NCBI GenBank assembly: GCA_029254375.1
Contig: JAQWXR010000001.1
Span: 1-64,000, forward strand
Direction: 5' to 3'
DNA: 64,000 bases
From: Schleiferiaceae bacterium
GTDB taxonomy: Bacteria > Bacteroidota > Bacteroidia > Flavobacteriales > Schleiferiaceae
Under the pieces are notes generated by a model, which had not been told where the DNA came from, made no database searches, and worked only from the letters and a program-made list of their open reading frames with translations. The translations under genes were made by a program, and so were the position numbers. The number at the start of each line of letters is the position of its first letter. Position 1 is the first letter of the stretch. Positions 19,424 through 29,139 of the stretch are shown in pieces.

Positions 19424-20185
19424 ATGAAAATTATTTCCTGGAATGTGAATGGAATTCGGGCAACGGCCGGCAAAGGGCTCCTGGATCAATTGGCCGCATG
19501 GGATGCGGATGTTGTATGTTTTCAAGAAACTAAAGCAACCGAAGAGCAGGTGGCGGAAGTGCTTTTTGGTACAGGCTATCATGTGTACGCCCATTCCGCA
19601 GAAAAGAAAGGCTACAGTGGCACCGCTTTGATTTCAAAAGAGGCTCCCTTGAGCGTAAAGGTGGGTGTGGGCATCCCTGAACACGACGGTGAGGGTCGCC
19701 TGATCGTGGCAGAATACACCGACTTCTACGTGGCCACGGCCTATGTGCCCAATTCAAAAGGCGATTTGAGTAGAATCCCCAACCGTCAAGCCTGGGACCG
19801 GGACATCGCGGACTTACTGGCCGACTACGACCAAAAGAAACCTATCGTCTACTGCGGTGACCTTAACGTGGCACATCATGATATTGATCTTTCTAATCCC
19901 AAGTCCAATTACAATAAAACGCCTGGCTATACGCAAGCCGAAATTGATGGCATGGACTACTTACTTAGCAAAGGTTTTGTGGACTCTTGGCGGGCACAGC
20001 ACCCCGACATGGTAAAATTCTCCTGGTGGAGTGTGCGTACTGGTGCGCGCGCAAAAAATATCGGATGGCGTTTGGACTACCACGTGGTCTCCCTGCGACT
20101 CATGGCCAAGGTGACCCATACCGACATCCTCACGGATGAATACGGAAGCGACCATTGTCCGGTATTGATTGAGATCGGAAATTAG
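19424..20185 (+). CDS. xth: Exodeoxyribonuclease III
   Basis: MKIISWNVNGIRA, VVCFQETKA, VYCGDLNVAHHDIDL, RLDYHVVS, SDHCPVLIE. Confidence 0.94.
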   Translation: MKIISWNVNGIRATAGKGLLDQLAAWDADVVCFQETKATEEQVAEVLFGTGYHVYAHSAEKKGYSGTALISKEAPLSVKVGVGIPEHDGEGRLIVAEYTDFYVATAYVPNSKGDLSRIPNRQAWDRDIADLLADYDQKKPIVYCGDLNVAHHDIDLSNPKSNYNKTPGYTQAEIDGMDYLLSKGFVDSWRAQHPDMVKFSWWSVRTGARAKNIGWRLDYHVVSLRLMAKVTHTDILTDEYGSDHCPVLIEIGN

Positions 20186-20193
20186 GAGGTTTT

Positions 20194-20257
20194 GGGTTGA
20201 AGGGTTGAAGAGTTGAAGGGTTGAAGGGTTGAAGAGTTGAAGGGTTGAAGGGTTAAC
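20194..20257. repeat. 8-bp tandem repeat (GGGTTGAA/GAGTTGAA), 8 units with 24-bp higher-order period
   Basis: Units in order: GGGTTGAA, GGGTTGAA, GAGTTGAA, GGGTTGAA, GGGTTGAA, GAGTTGAA, GGGTTGAA, GGGTTAAC. Confidence 0.95.
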
Positions 20258-20335
20258 GTGGCGGGCAAGTTCTCTTTGCCCCTTGAACCACTAAATCCTT
20301 TTACTTCGGTCTGTTTAACTAAAGGTCCTTTTCAC

Positions 20336-20343
20336 TAACTTTG
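20336..20343 (+). promoter_or_regulatory. -7 element TAACTTTG of the rpsF-rpsR-rplI operon
   Basis: TAnnTTTG consensus 20 nt upstream of rpsF ATG. Confidence 0.6.
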
Positions 20344-20363
20344 CACCCCTAATTTCATAAACT

Positions 20364-20699
20364 ATGAATCAGTACGAAACCGTTTTCATCCTAAATCCCG
20401 TCTTGTCTGAAGAGCAGACAAGGGAAGCGGTTGATAAGTACACCGGCTACCTACAATCGAATGGTGCCGAGCTTATCAACGTCGAAAAGTGGGGCCTCCG
20501 CAAGTTGGCTTACCCCATCGACAAAAAGAAGAGTGGGTTCTATAACCTCCTCGAATTCAAAGCTCCAGCTCCCGTCATTGCTACTCTTGAAGTAGAAATG
20601 AAGCGTGACGAGCGCATCTTGCGCTTCCTCACTGTGACGTTGGACAAGCACGGCGTTGAGTATGCTGCCAAGCGTCGCGCCAAAGTTAAAAACGCTTAA
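20364..20699 (+). CDS. rpsF: 30S ribosomal protein S6
   Basis: [44 protein letters not shown]. Confidence 0.97.
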   Translation: MNQYETVFILNPVLSEEQTREAVDKYTGYLQSNGAELINVEKWGLRKLAYPIDKKKSGFYNLLEFKAPAPVIATLEVEMKRDERILRFLTVTLDKHGVEYAAKRRAKVKNA

Positions 20700-20710
20700 T
20701 CCTTACAGAA

Positions 20711-21001
20711 ATGAGCACTTTGGAAACCACCGCTGGCAATCAATCAGAGATCCGCTACCTCCAGCCGATCGCTATTGACGCTACCAACACCAAGAAGTAT
20801 TGCCGCTTCAAAAAATACGGCATTAAGCACATCGACCACAAGGATCCGGATTTCTTGTTGCGTTTTGTGAACGAGCAGGGTAAGATTTTACCTCGTCGAC
20901 TCACAGGTACTTCCTTGAAGTATCAGCGTAAGTTGGCCCAGGCCATCAAGCGCGCTCGCCACTTGGGACTTATGCCTTACGTAGCCGACAACCTCAAATA
21001 A
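20711..21001 (+). CDS. rpsR: 30S ribosomal protein S18
   Basis: [64 protein letters not shown]. Confidence 0.97.
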   Translation: MSTLETTAGNQSEIRYLQPIAIDATNTKKYCRFKKYGIKHIDHKDPDFLLRFVNEQGKILPRRLTGTSLKYQRKLAQAIKRARHLGLMPYVADNLK

Positions 21002-21009
21002 GCAGCGCC

Positions 21010-21462
21010 ATGGAAGTTATTTTAAAATCTGACGTTGAAAACCTTGGTTACAAGGATGATATGGTCACCGTTAAGAACGGTTATGGCCTCAACTACTTGA
21101 TCCCAAAGGGCTTTGCTGCCTTGGCTACGCCTTCAGCAAAGAAAATGTTGGCGGAAGACCTCCGACAGCGTGCACACAAAGAAGCGAAGGTTGTCGAAGC
21201 TGCGAACAAAACAGCTGAGGCCTTGAATCGCGTTGATTTGAAACTCACAGCCAAGTCTGGTAAGGGTGGAAAATTGTTCGGTGCTATTACCAATGCCAGT
21301 GTGGCAGAGGAATTGAATGGTATGGGTCACGTGATCGATAAGAAGTTCATTCAAATTGCTGGAGGAACAATCAAGGCGGCTGGCAAATACGGCGCTAAGA
21401 TTCGCCTTCACCGCGATGTAGTCATTGACTTCAACTTTGAAGTAATCGGCGACGAGAAATAA
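21010..21462 (+). CDS. rplI: 50S ribosomal protein L9
   Basis: MEVILKSDVENLGYKDDMVTVKNGYGLNYLIPKGFAALAT. Confidence 0.97.
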   Translation: MEVILKSDVENLGYKDDMVTVKNGYGLNYLIPKGFAALATPSAKKMLAEDLRQRAHKEAKVVEAANKTAEALNRVDLKLTAKSGKGGKLFGAITNASVAEELNGMGHVIDKKFIQIAGGTIKAAGKYGAKIRLHRDVVIDFNFEVIGDEK

Positions 21463-21483
21463 ATTCTCTTCGCAGAGTTAAAG

Positions 21484-21514
21484 AAAACCCCGTCCTTCCG
21501 ACGGGGTTTTTTAC
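21484..21514 (+). terminator. Rho-independent terminator of the ribosomal protein operon
   Basis: AAAACCCCGTC-CTTCC-GACGGGGTTTTTT. Confidence 0.9.
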
Positions 21515-21523
21515 TTTTAAGGA

Positions 21524-23452
21524 ATGAAGGAAAGCAGTTCCGCATCCCCCGTAAATTATTGGGCCCTGGGCCTTGGCGCCTTGGTCGCGGCATTGCCTAT
21601 GTTTGGAACCTTTGCGGAACTTGGCGATCCCGGGCATTGGCCCTTACAGTTTGGGTTTTCCATTATCGGTGTGGCCATGGTTTTGAAGGCCTGGGCCTCG
21701 GCTAGTTCTGATTCCTATCGTATCTCGGGGCCGGTATTGCTTTGGATCACCTTAGTCCTTTGGTCCTGGGCGGCACCTTGGGTAACGGAAATGTATTCAG
21801 TGGCTGAATGGAAGTACAGTTCAGGACGGTTCACTGGCTATGCAGGCTTCCTTCTTTTAGGCGCTTTGTGGGCTTCGCGGGAATCGAACATGTATGAGCA
21901 CTTTAGGACCTTTGTACTCGGCTTTGGCGCCATGTTGAGTGTGCACTTCATGTTCAATTTTTTGCTGCAAGGCGCAGAAGCCTTGGAGGACCCCTATTTG
22001 AATCCGGGATTGATGGGTCATAAGAATTTCACAGCTAGCGCCATCGCGCTAACTTTACCTGTGGTGATCCTTGGTCGCTCCCGCGGTCAATGGCCTAACT
22101 ACTTGGCAGACGCAGCTTTGTGGCTTGGGGTCTTGTCCATTCTTCTCGCTCAAACGCGAAGCATTTGGCTGGGTGGAGCCTTAGCTCTCGTAGTCGGTCT
22201 TGCACTCGGTTGGCGCCCCGCTAAAAGTGTGCGGTACGCCTTGCTTGCAGGGGGCGCTATTGCGGGATTGCTCGCCTTTTCTGGCCCGGTCCAAAAGCGA
22301 CTCATGAATCCCGCCAACTTAGAAATTCGACAAATTTTTTGGGACCACTCATTTCAAATGCATTCCGAAAACCCCATCGCCGGAGTCGGCCCTGGCCAAT
22401 GGCGAATTCACTTCCCCAAGTATGGTCTAAGCGGAATGAACCCTAGTGTCGCCGAAGGCATCACCTCTGAGGTCCGTCCGCATAATGACTTCATTTGGGT
22501 TCTTTCCGAATTGGGATACGTGGGTTTCTTTTTATTTCTGGCCTTCTTTATTTTGGCTTTAAGGCAAGCGATTCAATCCTACCATTCGGCGAGATCAAGC
22601 GTGGAGGAGTCCACCTGGATAGCTATTCTGATTCTGGTCCTTGTCTATGCTACGTTTGAATTCCCCCTCGAACGCGCCGCTTTCTGGGTCCCTTTCAGTG
22701 TTTTGGTCGGAATCCGAAGCCATGGGGGCATTCGCGTTCCGCGAACTATTTTCCTTGGCATTGCTGCGCTGTCACTGGGCATATCTAGCGGTTTTGCATG
22801 GCAAGCGATTCAAGCGGATAGGGACAATCAAATTGTGCTTGAGCAGAACAGTCGAAAAGATGCACGCGGGATCGTACAATCGGCGACGGATGCGGTTTCC
22901 TCATGGAATGAATTGGATCGATTCAGCAACCCCATCATCTACTTTGCCGGGATGGGTAGCCTATTCGGTGAGGCCCAAAGCCTTGGACCTAATGCTACCT
23001 ATGGTCCACAAAATTTTAAACTAGCAGAAGGCTACTTTAACGAGGCTTTGGCGTTGCACCCCTTCCACGTCGTTACGCTCTACCAAAAGGCTAATATGTT
23101 CCGATATCGTCAACAATTGAAGGAGGCGAAGGAGACCTATGAACAGTTGCTATCAGTTTCACCTAGACACCCTGGCGGTCAAGTGAATTATGCTCAAACG
23201 CTTCTTGCCTTAAATCAGCCAGAAAGTGCTTCACGGGTCTTAATAGCCGCTTTTTTAACGAATGATTACTATGCCAACCCTGACTATCAGCGCACGGTTA
23301 TCCTGTCTTTGAGAGCTATGCCTGAATCCGTTCGTCATGAAGGCCTCAAGACCTTTGTTGCGTTGCGAAGCCAATTGGATGACGCAGGTCTTTTTCAAGC
23401 ATTTCAATCGTTTAAACTGCAGCGTATGCAGCAAGAGAAGGCGACGCACTAA
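21524..23452 (+). CDS. O-antigen ligase-like (Wzy_C) membrane protein with C-terminal TPR-like region
   Basis: Polytopic; NPIAGVGPGQWRIHFPKYG..VRPHNDFIWVLSELGYVG typical of Wzy_C; TPR-like C-terminus (YQKANMFRYRQQLKEAKETYEQLLSVSPRHPGG). Confidence 0.8.
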   Translation: MKESSSASPVNYWALGLGALVAALPMFGTFAELGDPGHWPLQFGFSIIGVAMVLKAWASASSDSYRISGPVLLWITLVLWSWAAPWVTEMYSVAEWKYSSGRFTGYAGFLLLGALWASRESNMYEHFRTFVLGFGAMLSVHFMFNFLLQGAEALEDPYLNPGLMGHKNFTASAIALTLPVVILGRSRGQWPNYLADAALWLGVLSILLAQTRSIWLGGALALVVGLALGWRPAKSVRYALLAGGAIAGLLAFSGPVQKRLMNPANLEIRQIFWDHSFQMHSENPIAGVGPGQWRIHFPKYGLSGMNPSVAEGITSEVRPHNDFIWVLSELGYVGFFLFLAFFILALRQAIQSYHSARSSVEESTWIAILILVLVYATFEFPLERAAFWVPFSVLVGIRSHGGIRVPRTIFLGIAALSLGISSGFAWQAIQADRDNQIVLEQNSRKDARGIVQSATDAVSSWNELDRFSNPIIYFAGMGSLFGEAQSLGPNATYGPQNFKLAEGYFNEALALHPFHVVTLYQKANMFRYRQQLKEAKETYEQLLSVSPRHPGGQVNYAQTLLALNQPESASRVLIAAFLTNDYYANPDYQRTVILSLRAMPESVRHEGLKTFVALRSQLDDAGLFQAFQSFKLQRMQQEKATH

Positions 23453-23453
23453 C

Positions 23454-23461
23454 TACCTTTG
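23454..23461 (+). promoter_or_regulatory. -7-like element TACCTTTG, 4 nt before the VIT1/CCC1 ATG
   Basis: Exact TAnnTTTG. Confidence 0.5.
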
Positions 23462-23465
23462 AGTC

Positions 23466-24239
23466 ATGGCGCATATCGATCCTCCATTGAAGTATCACCC
23501 CCATGATGAATCCCAATTGCATGCAAGCCCAAGCGGATGGCTTGGGAGATTCCGGGCCTATATCACGGAGTTTGTTTACGGAGGCATTGATGGGGCGGTA
23601 ACCACCTTTGCGGTGGTTGCCGGTGCAGCTGGTGCGGGACTTGGTACAACAACAACGATCATTCTCGGCTTTGCTAATTTGATTGCCGATGGGTTTTCCA
23701 TGGCTGTAGGGGCCTATTTATCGGCCAAGACAGATAAGGAAACATATGATCGGGCCCTGGCACAAGAATATTGGGAGGTGGATCACTTGCCCGAAGTCGA
23801 GCGTGAAGAAATCAGAGAAATATATGCATCCAAGGGCTTTGAAGGAGAATTATTGGAGCAAGTTGTCGATGTCATCTGCGCCGACAAGGACCGCTGGGTG
23901 GACGAGATGATGAAATCGGAACTCGAACTCTTTCCAGAGGAAAAGAAGCCAATCACGACCGCGTGGATGACCTTCTTGAGCTTTAATCTCGTAGGGTTTG
24001 TGCCTTTGTATGTCTATTTATTGCATCCATTTTCGTGGGTTTCTAAGTATACAGACAATGAGCTTTTTACGGCTTCAGCCATTTCCACAGGGCTTGCCTT
24101 CGTGGGAATAGGGGTTCTCAAGGCCCGAGTCAATTCACGCCCCATCTGGCGGAGCGTCTCCGAAACAGTCTTGCTGGGAGCCATAGCAGCTTTACTAGCC
24201 TATGCGGCAGGGGATCTCCTAGAACAATGGTTACGATAA
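23466..24239 (+). CDS. VIT1/CCC1-family metal transporter
   Basis: ITEFVYGGIDGAVTTFAVVAGAAGAGL, GFANLIADGFSMAVGAYLSAKTDKE. Confidence 0.88.
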   Translation: MAHIDPPLKYHPHDESQLHASPSGWLGRFRAYITEFVYGGIDGAVTTFAVVAGAAGAGLGTTTTIILGFANLIADGFSMAVGAYLSAKTDKETYDRALAQEYWEVDHLPEVEREEIREIYASKGFEGELLEQVVDVICADKDRWVDEMMKSELELFPEEKKPITTAWMTFLSFNLVGFVPLYVYLLHPFSWVSKYTDNELFTASAISTGLAFVGIGVLKARVNSRPIWRSVSETVLLGAIAALLAYAAGDLLEQWLR

Positions 24240-24245
24240 GTTTTT

Positions 24246-24884
24246 ATGTGGACTGAAAAACAAAAAACAAGGGGGGCTATTGGGCTACTCATTCTCCTAC
24301 ATCTCGTGGGCTTTGTAGGATGGCATACCACCTATGCGCCTATGATTTCGTTACTTACACCGATTCATTTACTAATCTCATTTTGGCTGTTGCTGGCCTT
24401 TGCTAGTGGCGGACAGGAGCTCAAGATGCGTTTGCTCATGGTGTATCTGTTGGGTTTGGGCGTTGAAATTCTTGGGGTTTCAACGGGCTACCCTTTCGGG
24501 AGATACGTTTACCTCGAGGGACTCGGGCCGAGTATTTTGGAGACGCCATGGATGATTGGGGTCAATTGGGCGATGCTCAGTCTTGCGATTGGTCAGTGGG
24601 TATTCCATTACTTACCTGAATTACTGCCATGGCAGCGGAATACGGTGACGGCCCTGCTGATGGTGCTAGTGGATTTCATCATTGAGCCGGTGGCCCCGAG
24701 TTTGCGCTTGTGGCTTTTTGCCGGCACCGCGGGTTGGATGAACTATGTTTCGTGGTTTGTTCTATCGTGGGTGATGCAGTGTATCCTTGGGAGGTCAAAA
24801 GATCAGCACAATCCCTTGGCGTTGCCTATGATCCTCTGTCAAGTGATTTTCTTTGCCGGATTTCATCTTTGGCCTGCCGCCTAA
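24246..24884 (+). CDS. CruF-like carotenoid biosynthesis protein (DUF422)
   Basis: GVEILGVSTGYPFGRYVYLEGLGPSILETPWMIGVNWAML, VLVDFIIEPVAPSLRLW. Confidence 0.75.
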   Translation: MWTEKQKTRGAIGLLILLHLVGFVGWHTTYAPMISLLTPIHLLISFWLLLAFASGGQELKMRLLMVYLLGLGVEILGVSTGYPFGRYVYLEGLGPSILETPWMIGVNWAMLSLAIGQWVFHYLPELLPWQRNTVTALLMVLVDFIIEPVAPSLRLWLFAGTAGWMNYVSWFVLSWVMQCILGRSKDQHNPLALPMILCQVIFFAGFHLWPAA

Positions 24885-24896
24885 TTCCCTGTTCCG

Positions 24897-24904
24897 TAGA
24901 TTTG
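24897..24904 (+). promoter_or_regulatory. -7-like element TAGATTTG, 4 nt before dnaX ATG
   Basis: Exact TAnnTTTG. Confidence 0.5.
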
Positions 24905-24908
24905 AGCC

Positions 24909-26888
24909 ATGGATGCGACCCCCTATATTGTTTCGGCCCGGAAATACCGCCCAAAAGATTTTGAGGCTGTCGTTGGTCAGTCGCATGTCACCGAAACATT
25001 GGAGCATGAAGTGGCCAGTGGGCACTTGGCTCAAGCCTTACTTTTTTGTGGTCCAAGGGGGGTGGGAAAAACGACCTGTGCTCGGATTTTAGCCCGGCGA
25101 ATCAATGAGGTCCACACGGGTCCGGATGCAGATTATAGCCTAAATATTTTTGAATTAGACGCGGCATCCAACAACTCGGTAGATGACATCCGACAATTGA
25201 TCGATCAAGTGCGTTTCGCTCCTCAAGTGGGTCGTTTTAAGGTCTACATCATCGATGAGGTGCACATGCTTTCACAAGCCGCATTTAATGCCTTTTTGAA
25301 GACCCTCGAAGAGCCTCCGGCGCATGCAATTTTCATCCTTGCGACAACGGAAAAGCACAAAGTTCTTCCGACCATCCTATCCCGTTGCCAAATATTTGAT
25401 TTTAAGCGGATTGCATTGCAAGATATCGCGAGTCATTTGCAGTTTGTAGCCGAAAAGGAAGGGATCCAAGCGGAAGAGGAGGCTTTGCATGCCATTGCCG
25501 AGAAAGCGGATGGGGCTTTGCGCGATTCACTGTCCATATTTGACCGGGTAGCGGCTTTCGCACGTGGTGGGAAGGTGACGTATGACCTCGTTCGAGAAAA
25601 TTTGCAACTGCTTGATCGTTCTGTTTTTTTCCAAAGTTTGGAGCACATGCTATCGGGAGGACATACCGCCTTATTGCTCCAAGTGAATGAAGTCTTGGAT
25701 CGCGGCTTTGACTTACACCGTTATGTTGGCGGTTTAGCAAGTCATGTGCGAGATGTCCTGCTGGCCAAGCACGAGGAGACCGTTGTGTTAATGGATGTTC
25801 CAGATGCTGTCAAAGAAAAGTACCGCGAGCAAGCCCAATTAGCCTCTCCAGCCTTTTTAGCGCAAGCCTTAAAGCAACTATCGCTCTGTGATTTATCCTA
25901 CCGAGCGAGTTCTAATCCTCGCCTTTTGGTGGAAATCGCCCTGATGGAGCTTGCAGGATTTGGCCAAGGCCAAGGAGACGTACTTGAAAAAAAAAAGCCT
26001 GAACCCCTCGACGTAGCGTCATCCTCAAAGAAGGCAGCTAAGGAGCAGCCCGTAAAAAGCGCTGTGCAAGTTACCGCCGGGACAATTCCCAAATTGATCG
26101 ATGAGCCTAGACAGAGCGAATCGCGATACTCCCTCCAGGCTAGACCGAAGGCATCCACTTCTTCTGCAACGGAACATGATACCACTCAAGAGTCTACGGC
26201 TTTAATACTTGAAGAGCCTGCTCAATCGACGGATAGTTTCTCCGGCATACAGCCGGGCAAATTGTCTGAGGCCTTCGACGTGCCCGATACTCTTGTCGTG
26301 GCAGCAGATTTGAACACTTCGAAGTCGGATTCGCCCGAAGCGTTGAGCGAAATTCCAGTCATTTCCCCCCGAGCCCATGCGGAGGGGATGCCCGCCGCCG
26401 AGGAAGTCGGTCGAAAGCGGCGAAGTACGTTTTCGCTCAAAGCTAATTTGCGTCCAGGAGGACAGCATTTCGGCGACGAAGGCCAAGAGATGGCTCAGTT
26501 GCTTAAGCCTGAGGTTAAACGACTTGCTCCGTTTAGCCAGATCGCCTTGGAGGCTGCGTGGTTAGATGCCGTCAAAAAAATGGAAGACCGCCCGGTCATT
26601 CATTCGGTAATAGCAAAGACGACTCCAGTATTGGAAGATGATTTTAGAGTCCGTGTTTCGGTGGAAAATCGTGTACAATCTGATTATCTCGAAGGGGTTC
26701 GGGATGAACTGCTGGGAGACCTGCGTGCGATGCTCGAGAATGATGCCCTTCGACTCATCACGGTGGTAGAAGAGGGGGCTAGCAATGCAAAAATCGTGTA
26801 TACCCCGGAGGAGCGATTTCAGTTTTTATTAGATAAAAACCCATATTTAGCCGAATTCAGAAGAGAATTTAAGCTGGATTTAGAGTAA
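24909..26888 (+). CDS. dnaX: DNA polymerase III subunit gamma/tau
   Basis: SARKYRPKDFEAVVGQSHVTETL, FCGPRGVGKTTCARILA, IIDEVHMLSQAAFNAFLKTLEEPP, SRCQIFDFKRI; 659 aa tau-length ORF. Confidence 0.94.
   Translation: MDATPYIVSARKYRPKDFEAVVGQSHVTETLEHEVASGHLAQALLFCGPRGVGKTTCARILARRINEVHTGPDADYSLNIFELDAASNNSVDDIRQLIDQVRFAPQVGRFKVYIIDEVHMLSQAAFNAFLKTLEEPPAHAIFILATTEKHKVLPTILSRCQIFDFKRIALQDIASHLQFVAEKEGIQAEEEALHAIAEKADGALRDSLSIFDRVAAFARGGKVTYDLVRENLQLLDRSVFFQSLEHMLSGGHTALLLQVNEVLDRGFDLHRYVGGLASHVRDVLLAKHEETVVLMDVPDAVKEKYREQAQLASPAFLAQALKQLSLCDLSYRASSNPRLLVEIALMELAGFGQGQGDVLEKKKPEPLDVASSSKKAAKEQPVKSAVQVTAGTIPKLIDEPRQSESRYSLQARPKASTSSATEHDTTQESTALILEEPAQSTDSFSGIQPGKLSEAFDVPDTLVVAADLNTSKSDSPEALSEIPVISPRAHAEGMPAAEEVGRKRRSTFSLKANLRPGGQHFGDEGQEMAQLLKPEVKRLAPFSQIALEAAWLDAVKKMEDRPVIHSVIAKTTPVLEDDFRVRVSVENRVQSDYLEGVRDELLGDLRAMLENDALRLITVVEEGASNAKIVYTPEERFQFLLDKNPYLAEFRREFKLDLE
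25987..26002 (+). promoter_or_regulatory. dnaX: Candidate frameshift/transcriptional slippage site in dnaX (A10 G CC TGA)
   Basis: A10 at 25987-25996, zero frame GAA AAA AAA AAG; -1 frame gives AAA GCC TGA with stop at 26000-26002; +1 frame stops at 26014-26016; AAGGAG at 25972-25977. Confidence 0.6.
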
Positions 26889-26937
26889 ATTTGATATTCT
26901 TTCAAAATTCGGCGGAAAAAGCTGAGAAATACGATTT

Positions 26938-28167
26938 ATGGATAAGATTAAAGTAGCAAACCCTGTCGTCGAGCTGGATGGCGACGAAATGACCCGAATC
27001 ATTTGGTCATTTATCAAAGATAAACTCATTCTCCCCTATGTGGATTTGGATATCAAATACTACGATTTGGGAATGGAACACCGCGATGCCACGGATGATC
27101 AAGTGACGATTGATGCAGCCGAAGCCATCAAAAAATACAATGTCGGCATCAAGTGCGCCACGATCACCCCAGATGAAGGGCGGGTAGAGGAATTCAACCT
27201 CAAGAAAATGTGGCGGAGCCCAAACGGTACGATCAGGAATATTCTAGGCGGAACAGTTTTCCGCGAGCCGATTATTTGCACTAACGTTCCTCGATTGGTG
27301 ACTACATGGAACAAGCCCATTGTCATAGGTCGTCATGCATTCGGTGATCAATACCGTGCGACAGACACCGTTATTACAGGCAAGGGCAAGTTGACAATGA
27401 CCTTCACCCCGGAAGATGGTTCGGAGCCTCAGTCCTTTGATGTCTACGACTTCCAAGGCGGCGGCGTGGCGATGAGCATGTACAACACCGATGAGTCGAT
27501 TTATGGTTTTGCGCGTTCATGCATGAACCTGGCCATGCAAAAGAAATGGCCCCTGTACTTATCTACTAAGAATACGATTCTTAAAAAGTATGATGGTCGA
27601 TTCAAGGATATTTTCCAAGAAGTCTATGAGGCTGAATTTGCTGAATCCTTCCAAACCGCGGGCATAACCTATGAGCATCGTTTGATCGATGATATGGTCG
27701 CTTCCGCATTGAAGTGGGAAGGTGGTTTCATTTGGGCTTGTAAGAACTACGACGGGGATGTGCAATCTGATACGGTGGCGCAAGGATTTGGATCCTTGGG
27801 TTTGATGACGTCGGTCTTGGTTACACCCGATGGGAAAACCCTGGAAGCCGAAGCAGCGCACGGTACGGTGACACGCCATTACCGTCAGCATCAGCAAGGG
27901 AATCAAACCAGTACAAACCCAATTGCCTCCATTTTTGCTTGGACTCGTGGCTTGGCTCACCGGGGAAAGTTGGATGGAAACGACGCCTTGGTGCATTTTG
28001 CCAACACCCTCGAGACGGTGTGCGTGGACGTGGTAGAATCAGGTAAGATGACCAAAGATTTGGCCATTTGCATTCACGGCAATGCCGTACAACATGGTAG
28101 CCACTATCTCTATACCCAAGAGTTCTTGGATGCGATTGACCAAGAGCTTCATGCACGCTTGAACTGA
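26938..28167 (+). CDS. icd: NADP-dependent isocitrate dehydrogenase (eukaryotic-type homodimeric)
   Basis: [73 protein letters not shown]. Confidence 0.95.
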   Translation: MDKIKVANPVVELDGDEMTRIIWSFIKDKLILPYVDLDIKYYDLGMEHRDATDDQVTIDAAEAIKKYNVGIKCATITPDEGRVEEFNLKKMWRSPNGTIRNILGGTVFREPIICTNVPRLVTTWNKPIVIGRHAFGDQYRATDTVITGKGKLTMTFTPEDGSEPQSFDVYDFQGGGVAMSMYNTDESIYGFARSCMNLAMQKKWPLYLSTKNTILKKYDGRFKDIFQEVYEAEFAESFQTAGITYEHRLIDDMVASALKWEGGFIWACKNYDGDVQSDTVAQGFGSLGLMTSVLVTPDGKTLEAEAAHGTVTRHYRQHQQGNQTSTNPIASIFAWTRGLAHRGKLDGNDALVHFANTLETVCVDVVESGKMTKDLAICIHGNAVQHGSHYLYTQEFLDAIDQELHARLN

Positions 28168-28191
28168 GCCTGACTCAAAACCCAAAGAAGC

Positions 28192-28220
28192 AAAAAGCCC
28201 GCTATGAAGCGGGCTTTTTT
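28192..28220 (+). terminator. Rho-independent terminator downstream of icd
   Basis: AAAAAGCCCGC-TATGAA-GCGGGCTTTTTT. Confidence 0.9.
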
Positions 28221-28260
28221 ATTTGCTGCTTTGCCACGAAACCTTTTAACCCTTCAATCC

Positions 28261-29139
28261 TCAAGCAATTCCATGCCCGCGACTCGCTTGAAGTACGGCG
28301 AACCAATCTTCCATGGGGAACTCAAAATCCAGGGAAGCGACCGCTCTTTTTAGCCTTTCTACTTTTCCGCTTCCAAGGATGATACATGGTTTTGATGGAA
28401 GGCACCTAATCCAGGCATAGGCCAGGGCATCTATGGGCAGGTCGTAGGTGCCTGAGAGGCGTTGAAATAAATCCGCCACTGCTCGGTCGCGCTCGGTCTT
28501 CGGTGCAAACAGACGACCGCCGCCTAAAGGAGACCAAGCCATGGGGGAGTAATCGTGCAAAAGGGCGTGGTCTTGTCCGCCGTCAAAAAGATAGTCTACG
28601 TGAAGGGGTGAGATCTGCACTTGGTTGGTCACCAAGGGCTGCTCGCAAACACCCTGAAGCGCATCAAACTGCCCAGTAGTGTAATTGGACACGCCAAAGT
28701 TGACCACCTTGCCGGCCAATTTGAGATCGGAAAAAGCGCGGGCCACTTCGTCGGGCTGAAGTAAAGGAGAGGGGCGATGGAGTAGGAGTACATCCAGTTT
28801 TTCGGCGTGAAGACGCTTTAAGCTGTTCTCTGCGCTTTGCACAATATGGGCATAGCTGTAGTCATAGTGCTTGATGGTGCGATCGGGCGCAGAGGCAGAA
28901 AGGAGTTTAATGCCGCATTTGCTGACTAGCTGGACTTTTTGACGCGTCGCCGATGATAGTTGCGCAAATCCCTGCCCAAAAGCAGCTTCGCAACGGTAAT
29001 CTCCATAAATGTCTGCGTGGTCAATGGTGTATATACCCATGTCGAGGGAGGCCTCCACGAGCGCGGCAATTTCTGTAGGCTGAAGATCCCACTCCATCAA
29101 GCGCCAATAGCCATGGGAAAAAGGAGAAAATGGCTTCAT
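28261..29139 (-). CDS. Aldo/keto reductase
   Basis: DHADIYGDYRCEAAFGQGF, KLDVLLLHRPSPL, GKVVNFGVSNYT, AWIRCLPSKPCIILGSG. Confidence 0.9.
   Translation of the reverse strand: MKPFSPFSHGYWRLMEWDLQPTEIAALVEASLDMGIYTIDHADIYGDYRCEAAFGQGFAQLSSATRQKVQLVSKCGIKLLSASAPDRTIKHYDYSYAHIVQSAENSLKRLHAEKLDVLLLHRPSPLLQPDEVARAFSDLKLAGKVVNFGVSNYTTGQFDALQGVCEQPLVTNQVQISPLHVDYLFDGGQDHALLHDYSPMAWSPLGGGRLFAPKTERDRAVADLFQRLSGTYDLPIDALAYAWIRCLPSKPCIILGSGKVERLKRAVASLDFEFPMEDWFAVLQASRGHGIA

Noticed and set aside
20194-20257. CRISPR array
   Set aside because: Contiguous 8-bp units without spacers; not CRISPR.
20263-20281. GGGCAA-N7-TTGCCC hairpin upstream of rpsF as a ribosomal protein leader
   Set aside because: It lies upstream of the likely rpsF -7 element (20336-20343), so it would not be in the mRNA leader; no U-tract for termination.
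27559-27996. 145-aa ORF antisense to icd
   Set aside because: Lies fully within a clear icd gene; no coding evidence.
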